DNA of 64,000 nt from Alphaproteobacteria bacterium (GTDB taxonomy: Bacteria; Pseudomonadota; Alphaproteobacteria; CACIAM-22H2), in contig WGNX01000005.1 of NCBI GenBank assembly GCA_016124335.1, positions 124,001 through 188,000 on the forward strand, given 5' to 3'. A program made the translations under genes and the position numbers. Below, one piece after another: positions 58,209 to 64,000 of this stretch. The notes under the pieces were generated by a model. The model ran no database searches. It was not told the origin of the DNA and saw nothing but the letters and a program-made list of their open reading frames with translations. The first letter of the stretch is position 1. Every line of letters starts with the position of its first letter.

Positions 58209-59237
58209 CTATTTCAGCCCCAGGATCTTGATTCCCTTCTCGACATACTCGTTCGTGAAGGTTTTCGACAGGTCAATCTTCGCCTTGGCCACTTCCGGTG
58301 ACGACTGGCTGAACACCGCGAGGACGGCCTCGGCGCCTTTCGGGTCCATCCGGCCGGTCTGGGAGAACATCGACATCGTGTTCTTGAGCGCGGCGACGTA
58401 GCCCGCCTTGTCCTTGCCCACGAGTTCCGCCGGCATCTTCGCGGCGATTTCCTCGGCCGTGTGGCTGTGGATCCACTTCAGGGTCGACAGGATGGCATTG
58501 GTCATGGCCTGCACGTCCTTCTCGTGCGCCTTGATCCAGTCGGCCTGCGCATAGAGCGCGCCGCCCGGATATTCGCCGCCGAAGACCGCCACGGTGTCCT
58601 TGCGCGAGCGCGTATCGGAAAGGATGCGGAGATCCTTGTGGGCGCCCTGCATCACGGTCACGGCGGGATCGAGCATGATGGCCGCATCGATCTGGCCCTG
58701 CTCCATCGAAGCGATCGCGGTTTCACCGAGGCCGACGCCGATCACGCCGACCGAGTTCGGGTCCACGCCGTTCCGGCTGAGGATGTATTTCAGGAAGAAG
58801 TCCGTCGACGATCCGGGCGCCGAAACGCCGATCTTCTTGCCGGCGAGGTCCTTCACCGACTTGACCGTGTCGTTGTGCTTGGGCGACACGACCAGTGCGA
58901 ACCCCGGAAACTGGTCGTAGACCACGAACGACTGAAGATGCTGGCCCCGGGCGGCGAGATTGACGCAGTGGTCGAAATATCCCGAGGCGACGTCGGCCGA
59001 ACCGCCCATCACGGCCTTGAGCGATTCCGAACCGCCCTTGAACTGGACGACTTCGACTTCCACGCCGGCCTTCTTGAATTCGCCGAGCGACTCGGCAAGC
59101 ATGGTCGGAAGATAGCAAAGGCACGACGCGCCACCGACCGCGATGGTGACCTTCGCCTGTGCAACTCCGGCCGCGGCGGCAAATGACAGCACGAGTGCCG
59201 CCAGACCGACGACGGCGCGACGGAATGATTTTGACAT
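58209..59237 (-). CDS. ABC transporter substrate-binding protein (SsuA/THI5-like)
   Basis: A 342-residue periplasmic binding protein with a Sec signal (MSKSFRRAVVGLAALVLS... cleaved after VAQA). The mature start is KVTIAVGGASCLCYLPTMLA, then FKKAGVEVEVVQFKGGSESL, as in NMT1/SsuA-type proteins for sulfonates, nitrate, taurine or thiamine precursors. Ligand unknown. The CxC in the first loop is unusual. Third gene of the ABC operon, 99 bases after the permease. Confidence 0.9.
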   Translation of the reverse strand: MSKSFRRAVVGLAALVLSFAAAAGVAQAKVTIAVGGASCLCYLPTMLAESLGEFKKAGVEVEVVQFKGGSESLKAVMGGSADVASGYFDHCVNLAARGQHLQSFVVYDQFPGFALVVSPKHNDTVKSVKDLAGKKIGVSAPGSSTDFFLKYILSRNGVDPNSVGVIGVGLGETAIASMEQGQIDAAIMLDPAVTVMQGAHKDLRILSDTRSRKDTVAVFGGEYPGGALYAQADWIKAHEKDVQAMTNAILSTLKWIHSHTAEEIAAKMPAELVGKDKAGYVAALKNTMSMFSQTGRMDPKGAEAVLAVFSQSSPEVAKAKIDLSKTFTNEYVEKGIKILGLK

Positions 59238-59336
59238 GCGTTCCTCCTCAATCCCGGCCCTGGTCGGGCCTTTCCGTGGGCACGATATGCGCGCGAACCC
59301 GGTTTGCCTAGAGCGGCCGTCCCGGAATCGCGCCGT

Positions 59337-60128
59337 TCATGGCCGGGCGTCGCCCACGACCGGACGCCAGACCAAGAGCCGCTTTTCGACGGCGCTCACC
59401 ACCGTATCGATGGCGATCACGAAAGCCGCCAGCACGAACATGCCGGCGAAAACGCCGGCGACGTCGAAGACGCCTTCGGCCTGCTGGATGAGATAGCCGA
59501 GACCTGCGGCCGAACCGAGATATTCGCCGACAACCGCTCCCACCACGGCAAAACCCACGGACGTGTGCAGCGAGGAGAACATCCACGACAGCGCTGACGG
59601 CCAATAGACGTGGCGCATCAGCTGCCGCTCGGTCATGCCCAGCATGCGCGCATTGGCCAGCACCGTCGGCGAAACTTCCTTGACGCCCTGATAGACGTTG
59701 AAGAACACGATGAAGAACACCAGCGTCACGCCCAGCGCCACCTTCGACCAGATGCCGAGGCCCAGCCAGAGCGTGAAGATCGGCGCCAGCACGACGCGCG
59801 GCAGCGCGTTCGCCATCTTCACGTAGGGGTCGAACACGGCCGCCGTGCGCGGCTGGCGCGCGAACCAGAAGCCGACGAGAATCCCGCCCAGCGACCCGAT
59901 GGCGAAGGCCAGCATCGCCTCGGCGAGCGTGACCGAGAGGTGCTTCCAGATCACGCCGGTCGCAAACCACGCCACGATCTGTTCTGCGACATCGACGGGA
60001 TTGGAGAAGAAGAACGGCGGCAGCAGGATCTTGCCGAAAACCGGAATGGTCGTGAGCGCGTGCCACGCCACGATCAGCACGACGGCGACGAGTCCCTGAA
60101 GGACGTGGAGCTTGACGCGTGGCATCAC
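59337..60128 (-). CDS. ABC transporter permease
   Basis: A 263-residue inner-membrane permease with about six helices. The cytoplasmic coupling loop is ANARMLGMTERQLMRHVYWP (EAA motif), followed by SALSWMFSSLHTSVGFAVVGAV. Type typical of SsuC/TauC. Overlaps the ATPase gene by 4 bases. Confidence 0.92.
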   Translation of the reverse strand: MMPRVKLHVLQGLVAVVLIVAWHALTTIPVFGKILLPPFFFSNPVDVAEQIVAWFATGVIWKHLSVTLAEAMLAFAIGSLGGILVGFWFARQPRTAAVFDPYVKMANALPRVVLAPIFTLWLGLGIWSKVALGVTLVFFIVFFNVYQGVKEVSPTVLANARMLGMTERQLMRHVYWPSALSWMFSSLHTSVGFAVVGAVVGEYLGSAAGLGYLIQQAEGVFDVAGVFAGMFVLAAFVIAIDTVVSAVEKRLLVWRPVVGDARP

Positions 60129-60946
60129 CGGCCCTCCGACTGCGCGTAGCCCTTGACCACTTCCGACTTCAGCATCTGCCAGATGTCGCGATGCAGCGCA
60201 TGGAAGGCGGGATCGAGCTTGATGTCGGCAATGTCGCGCGGTCGCGACAGCGCGATGCGCCAGTCGCCGATGATGCGGGCGGCCGGCCCCGCCGACATGA
60301 TCACGACGCGATCGGACAGCGCGATGGCCTCTTCCAGATCGTGGGTGACGAACAGCACTGCCTTGCGGTCGGCCGACCAGAGATCGAGCAGCAGATTTCC
60401 CATGATCTGGCGGGTCTGCGCGTCGAGCGGGCCGAACGGCTCGTCCATCAACAGGATCTTCGGGTTGCGGATCAGGACCTGTGCCAGCCCGACGCGCTTG
60501 CGCTGCCCGCCCGACAGCATGTGCGGATAGCGGTCGGCGAAGGAGCCGAGCCCGACGCGCTTCAGCCAGTCGAGCGCCAGCGGCTCTGCCTCGTTGGCGG
60601 GCACGCCCGCGATCTCAAGGCCGATCGCGACGTTCGCAAGCGCCGTCTTCCAGGGAAACAGCGCGTCGGCCTGAAAGAGATAGCCGGCCTGTCGGTTGAG
60701 CGAATCGAGCGGTTGGCCGAAGATGTCGATGCGACCGGCCGCCGGTGCGAGCAGACCGGCGGCGATATTCAGCAATGTGGATTTGCCGCATCCGGTCGGT
60801 CCGACGATCGCGACGAATTCGCCGTCCGCGACCTCAAGCGTCGCATCCGTCACCGCGCGATACGTTCCACCGTCCGCCAACCGGAAAGCGACGTCCACGC
60901 CCTTCAGATCGATGGCCGAGGCCATGTCCTTTTGCCGGATTTCCAT
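60125..60946 (-). CDS. ABC transporter ATP-binding protein
   Basis: A 273-residue ATPase with Walker A GPTGCGKST (49-57), Q-loop LFQADALFPWK, signature LSGGQRKRVGLAQ, Walker B ILLMDEPFGPLD and H-loop FVTHDLEEAI. SsuB/TauB-like. First gene of the operon; two inverted repeats lie in the 174 bases upstream. Confidence 0.93.
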   Translation of the reverse strand: MEIRQKDMASAIDLKGVDVAFRLADGGTYRAVTDATLEVADGEFVAIVGPTGCGKSTLLNIAAGLLAPAAGRIDIFGQPLDSLNRQAGYLFQADALFPWKTALANVAIGLEIAGVPANEAEPLALDWLKRVGLGSFADRYPHMLSGGQRKRVGLAQVLIRNPKILLMDEPFGPLDAQTRQIMGNLLLDLWSADRKAVLFVTHDLEEAIALSDRVVIMSAGPAARIIGDWRIALSRPRDIADIKLDPAFHALHRDIWQMLKSEVVKGYAQSEGR

Positions 60947-60995
60947 TCAGTCGGGACTCCAAGCCTTGCGCGATATTAGTGTCCGGCTTCACGAA

Positions 60996-61014
60996 GCGGC
61001 AATCGATTTGCCGC
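60996..61014. repeat. GCGGCAA-N5-TTGCCGC inverted repeat
   Basis: Perfect 7-bp arms, about 50 bases upstream of the ABC ATPase start codon; a candidate operator or leader hairpin of the ABC operon. Confidence 0.4.
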
Positions 61015-61054
61015 CTCGCTGCTCGGTCGCGATCGCCCGGCAAATCCCTTGTCA

Positions 61055-61075
61055 CGAACGACAATGTTCGTTGTC
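61055..61075. repeat. Nested inverted repeats upstream of the ABC operon
   Basis: CGAAC-GACAAT-GTTCG and the interleaved GACAA-TGTTCG-TTGTC share bases, giving two overlapping 5-bp dyads. Located about 110 bases upstream of the ATPase ATG. Confidence 0.35.
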
Positions 61076-61120
61076 GCAGGCAGCGGCTATCCGTGTTCCC
61101 CAACGCCCGTTCCGTCTGCG

Positions 61121-62137
61121 TCAGCCTGCAAAGACGTCGACGCTCTGGGGTTTGCCGGACTTGATGGCCGCCAGGATCGCCTCGAGCGTCATCGCGATGT
61201 CGACGGATTCGGCCGGTGTGGCGCCGGTCCAGTGCTTCGGTCCACCGGCGACGAGATCGGCAAACGAGTCGGCCTCGCCGAGAAATCCGTTCCCGCCGGG
61301 AACCTCGATGACCTCGACGGGATCGGACACTTTGACGCCGCGGCGGATCTCGACCGTCGGCGGCCCGCCCATTGGCGGATGGTTGAGATAGGTGCATTCG
61401 ATCACGCCCGTCTCGCCCGCGATCAGCGCGTGGCGGTGATAGGCGGTGGCAAAACTGCACGAGACCTGCGCGAGAAGCCCGTCGTCGAACTCGAGCGTGG
61501 CCACCGTCGTGCGGTCGACACCCGTCTCGAACAGCTGCGCGCTTGCGCTGACGCGCGCTGGCCTGCGGCCGGCGACAAGCTGGACGAGGCTGACGGCATA
61601 GCTTCCCGCATCGAGCAAGGCGCCGCCGCCGACGTCGGGCCGCAGGCGGATGTTCGAGCGGTCGTCGAAATAGACACCGAAGCTCGACCGGACGAGATGG
61701 AGCCGGCCGATGGCACCAGACGAAACAAGTTCGGCGAGCTTCCGGGTCTGCGCCTGCGCGCGATAGGGATAGGCCTCGACCAGGTGGCGATCGGCCTTGC
61801 GTGCGGCGGAAAACATGGCGCGGGCGTCCGCCGCGGTCGTGGCGAGCGGCTTCTCGCAAAGCACATGTTTGCCCGCTTCGACCGCGCGGATCGACCATTC
61901 CGCGTGGAGCGTATTGGGCAACGGATTGTAGATCGCGTCGATTTCCGGATCGGCGAGCAGGGCCTCGTATGAGCCGAGCGCACGGGCGATGCCGGTCTCC
62001 CTGGCAAACGCCTCCGCCTTGGCCTTGTCGCGGCTGGCCACCGCCGCCACGACGATCTTCTTCGACGGGGCCGCACCGGCAATGAACATGCGGGCGATGT
62101 TTGCGGCGCCAAGGACGCCGATGCGCAGGGGTTTCAT
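61121..62137 (-). CDS. Gfo/Idh/MocA-family oxidoreductase
   Basis: A 338-residue NAD(P)-dependent sugar/cyclitol-type oxidoreductase. The Rossmann motif is RIGVLGAANIARMFI, CEKPLATTAADAR holds the EKP motif (catalytic Lys), and VEAYPYRAQAQ and GGGALLDAGSYAV follow. Substrate unknown. ATG 62137 is used; a GTG at 62146 would add three residues. Upstream of the ABC operon on the same strand, 174 bases away. Confidence 0.9.
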   Translation of the reverse strand: MKPLRIGVLGAANIARMFIAGAAPSKKIVVAAVASRDKAKAEAFARETGIARALGSYEALLADPEIDAIYNPLPNTLHAEWSIRAVEAGKHVLCEKPLATTAADARAMFSAARKADRHLVEAYPYRAQAQTRKLAELVSSGAIGRLHLVRSSFGVYFDDRSNIRLRPDVGGGALLDAGSYAVSLVQLVAGRRPARVSASAQLFETGVDRTTVATLEFDDGLLAQVSCSFATAYHRHALIAGETGVIECTYLNHPPMGGPPTVEIRRGVKVSDPVEVIEVPGGNGFLGEADSFADLVAGGPKHWTGATPAESVDIAMTLEAILAAIKSGKPQSVDVFAG

Positions 62138-62221
62138 GATTTTCACTGTCCGGAGGAGGTGGCGGGGCTCCGTACAGTGCCGTCCGCCGACGACCCGCGC
62201 AAGGGTCGCCGGCCGCGCGGC

Positions 62222-62980
62222 TCAGTGCATCGAATCGTTGAGATGCTTGAAGAACCCGGCATAGCCGCCGTTCGCCTCGGCGAAGCGCAGCGGCTTGACG
62301 CGCTCGACGAGGATTTCCCCGCCGTCCGGGTTTGCGCCGATGAGTTTCATCGCTTCGGAGACGAATTCGGCAAGCGGCATCGCGCGCGGATCGCTGGCCT
62401 GATCCGGGCCCATCAGTTCGGTCTGCACGTAAGGCGGCGCGATCTCGAAGACCCGCACGGACGTTTCGCGCAACTGGTAGCGAAGCGACTGCGAATAGGA
62501 GTGGATCGCCGCCTTCGTCGCACAATAGGCAGGTGTCATGGCAAGCGGAACGAAGGCGAGGCCCGACGACACGGTCATGATGGCCGCCGACCTGCGCGCC
62601 CGCAGATGGGGCAGCAGTGCGGCCGTCAGCCGGATCGGCCCGAGCAGATTCGTGGCGATTGTCGCTTCCGCATCGGCCGGATCGACCGGATCGGCGAGGA
62701 AATTCTCAGGTCGCATGATGCCGGCATTGTGAAGAACGGCATTCAGGCCGGGATGCTGCGCGGTGACCGCGGCCGCAAAGGCCCGGATCGAGCCGGCATC
62801 AGCCATGTCGACCGTCATTGCCGCCATTCCCGGATTTGCCGCGACGACCGCGTCGAGCGGGGCCTTGCGCCGTCCGGTGACGATCACCTTGTTGCCGGCC
62901 TTGTGAAACGCTTCGGCGAGACCACGGCCGATGCCGGTGCCACCGCCGGTGACGAGAATCGTGTTGCCGTTCATTTCCAT
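62222..62980 (-). CDS. Short-chain dehydrogenase/reductase
   Basis: A 252-residue SDR with the cofactor motif VTGGGTGIGRGLAEAF, the NAG motif LHNAGIM, the catalytic Ser in TVSSG and the YCATK motif. The DltE-like branch is suggested by length and end. Divergent from an HxlR regulator, which probably controls it. Confidence 0.92.
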   Translation of the reverse strand: MEMNGNTILVTGGGTGIGRGLAEAFHKAGNKVIVTGRRKAPLDAVVAANPGMAAMTVDMADAGSIRAFAAAVTAQHPGLNAVLHNAGIMRPENFLADPVDPADAEATIATNLLGPIRLTAALLPHLRARRSAAIMTVSSGLAFVPLAMTPAYCATKAAIHSYSQSLRYQLRETSVRVFEIAPPYVQTELMGPDQASDPRAMPLAEFVSEAMKLIGANPDGGEILVERVKPLRFAEANGGYAGFFKHLNDSMH

Positions 62981-63037
62981 CGAACATCTCCATCAAAAAA
63001 GGTGATGAGCGATGAGATATGGCTTATGCTTTCCATC

Positions 63038-63069
63038 GTAAAGTAGGCACCTGAAAGATTTATACTTAC
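63038..63069. promoter_or_regulatory. Candidate HxlR operator
   Basis: GTAAAGTA (63038-63045) and TACTTAC (63063-63069) form an imperfect inverted repeat in the 107-base SDR/hxlR spacer. AAGTA/TACTT half-sites resemble operators known for DUF24/HxlR regulators such as YodB. Confidence 0.45.
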
Positions 63070-63087
63070 CAAAAAGAGAGTGTCACC

Positions 63088-63525
63088 ATGGCCAAATCTG
63101 CTGCGACACCCAAACATCGCGCACCCCCATCCGGTCCGGTTGACCCCAAGGTCGAAGCCCTGGTGAACGAGATCATCGGTCGCGTGGCCGACAAGTGGAC
63201 GATGCTGCTGCTCGAAGCGCTCGCCGAGAAGGGCGAACTGCGTTTCACGCGGCTGGCCGAGCATGTTCCCGGGATCAGCCAGAAAATGCTCACGCAGACA
63301 TTGCGCCAGATGGAGCGCGACGGTCTTGTCGTGCGCACGATCCATCCGGTGATCCCGCCGAAGGTCGAATACCGCCTTACGGCGCTGGGCATGAGCCTCG
63401 GCGAGGCGTTCTGCGGCGTCTGGATCTGGGCCGAGGACAATCTCGCCGCGATCGAAAAGGCCCGCCGTGCGTTCGACGATCGTGCTGCCGGCCTCGCTAG
63501 GCCGGTGGCGCGAAAGGCTGGCTGA
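63088..63525 (+). CDS. HxlR-family transcriptional regulator
   Basis: A 145-residue winged-helix protein of the DUF24 type: VADKWTMLLLEALAEKGELRF, the helix-turn-helix VPGISQKMLTQTLRQMERDG, and the wing VIPPKVEYRLTALG. It lacks the N-terminal redox cysteine used by quinone-sensing members; the single Cys is in EAFCGVW. Divergent from the SDR gene and convergent with a GST gene (29-base overlap), so its targets are probably these neighbours. Confidence 0.9.
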   Translation: MAKSAATPKHRAPPSGPVDPKVEALVNEIIGRVADKWTMLLLEALAEKGELRFTRLAEHVPGISQKMLTQTLRQMERDGLVVRTIHPVIPPKVEYRLTALGMSLGEAFCGVWIWAEDNLAAIEKARRAFDDRAAGLARPVARKAG

Positions 63526-64000
63526 TCATCCGGAAGACCGGCATCGTCTCGGCGCGCGTGAGATCGGCGTGGAGGGCCGGATGGTTCGTGTCGTCGATCA
63601 AGCCCGGATGGACATCGGCAATGAAGCGCAAGGCCACCGCGACGGCGATATCGGCATGACCAAGCGTGGGCCCGTGCCAATACGGTTCGGCACGCTTCGC
63701 CGTTTCGGATTCGAGTAGGGCCGCTGTCCCTTCGATCTGCGTCCGGCAGCGCTGCGACCACGCCGGCGAAACCGTTTCATGCAGGCGATGTTCGTAGAAA
63801 AGGCTGACCGCCTTGTCCGCCAGACCCGTCGCCAGCGCACAGATGCGAAGTTCGCGTGTGCGCCCATGCCCTGACGTCGGCAGCAGTCGGCACGCCTCGG
63901 GCATCAGTCCGTCGAGATGATCGAGGATCGTCGGGCTGTCGACCAACGCCATGCCGTCAACGAGAACGAGGACGGGTACGCGTACGAGCGGGCTGTAGGG
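63497..64000 (-). CDS. Glutathione S-transferase family protein (5' end outside window)
   Basis: The minus-strand frame is open to the window edge. The visible start, PVLVLVDGMALVDSPTILDH, is the end of the thioredoxin-like N-terminal domain with the glutathione-binding DS pair. The all-helical C-terminal domain follows (YWHGPTLGHADIAVAVALRF). The true start lies beyond 64000, so the ATG at 63952 is internal. Substrate unknown. Confidence 0.88.
   Translation of the reverse strand, partial: PYSPLVRVPVLVLVDGMALVDSPTILDHLDGLMPEACRLLPTSGHGRTRELRICALATGLADKAVSLFYEHRLHETVSPAWSQRCRTQIEGTAALLESETAKRAEPYWHGPTLGHADIAVAVALRFIADVHPGLIDDTNHPALHADLTRAETMPVFRMISQPFAPPA

Overview
The window is a high-GC chromosomal segment from an alphaproteobacterium. 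The gene order points to the Rhodospirillales or a nearby lineage: lnt-HTH-metK-trmB; chorismate mutase-hisC-tyrA next to metX-metW; rimP-nusA-ylxR-infB; pyrF-trpF-trpB-trpA-accD-folC; ftsY-mtaB-dapF divergent from ffh-rpsP-rimM-trmD-rplS-leuC-leuD-leuB-asd. A CckA-type hybrid kinase and a perfect CtrA box (TTAA-N7-TTAA) fit that placement. I cannot fix the genus from sequence alone. No prophage, insertion sequence, CRISPR array or rRNA operon was seen. The only structural RNA gene is a tRNA-Arg(CCT).

Layout. 1-4.2 kb: lipoprotein acylation (lnt, cut by the window edge), an XRE regulator, SAM synthetase and tRNA m7G methyltransferase. 4.1-8.0 kb (minus): a trehalose operon, otsB-GH15-otsA. 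8.1-11.0 kb (minus): aromatic and histidine biosynthesis (chorismate mutase, hisC, tyrA), facing metX-metW (plus). 12.9-17.4 kb: a chemoreceptor, an EamA exporter and a TPR lipoprotein. 17.6-23.7 kb: the rimP-nusA-ylxR-infB transcription/translation operon, with its own promoter and an apparent attenuator in the leader, followed by a histidine phosphatase. 23.7-31.3 kb (minus): CckA-like kinase, folC, accD, trpA, trpB, trpF, pyrF. 31.4-36.8 kb: pgk, a DUF2336 protein, a small CtrA-box-linked ORF, a NUDIX hydrolase, a sterol-desaturase-like enzyme, an EamA transporter and a 16-residue lysine-rich micro-ORF. 37.2-49.8 kb: SRP receptor and SRP protein, tRNA thiomethylation, lysine and leucine biosynthesis, ribosomal proteins, a PmtA-like methyltransferase and an Asd-like dehydrogenase. 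49.8-56.2 kb: LysE exporter, pyridoxal kinase, a CoA-ester lyase, M48 protease lipoprotein, prolyl aminopeptidase and an MFS transporter. 56.2-64 kb: tRNA-Arg, then accessory metabolism (HpcH aldolase plus D-2-hydroxyacid dehydrogenase, a SsuA/THI5-type ABC importer, Gfo/Idh/MocA oxidoreductase, an SDR divergent from an HxlR regulator, and a GST cut by the window end).

The genome is compact. Many co-directional genes overlap by about 4 nt (ATGA, GTGA, TTGA junctions), several of them with GTG or TTG starts, and most convergent pairs end inside or within a few bases of each other without a visible intrinsic terminator. Intrinsic terminators are therefore informative where they do occur: in the rimP leader, after ftsY, after the lysine-rich micro-ORF, and between the dehydrogenase and the ABC operon.

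Most of the window is conserved housekeeping DNA and I see no multi-gene system that is clearly new. The points most worth following up are the 16-aa lysine-rich ORF with its own Shine-Dalgarno and terminator, the attenuator-like rimP leader, the CtrA box in front of an unknown small protein, the CckA-like kinase without membrane segments, and an Asd homologue with a changed active-site loop.
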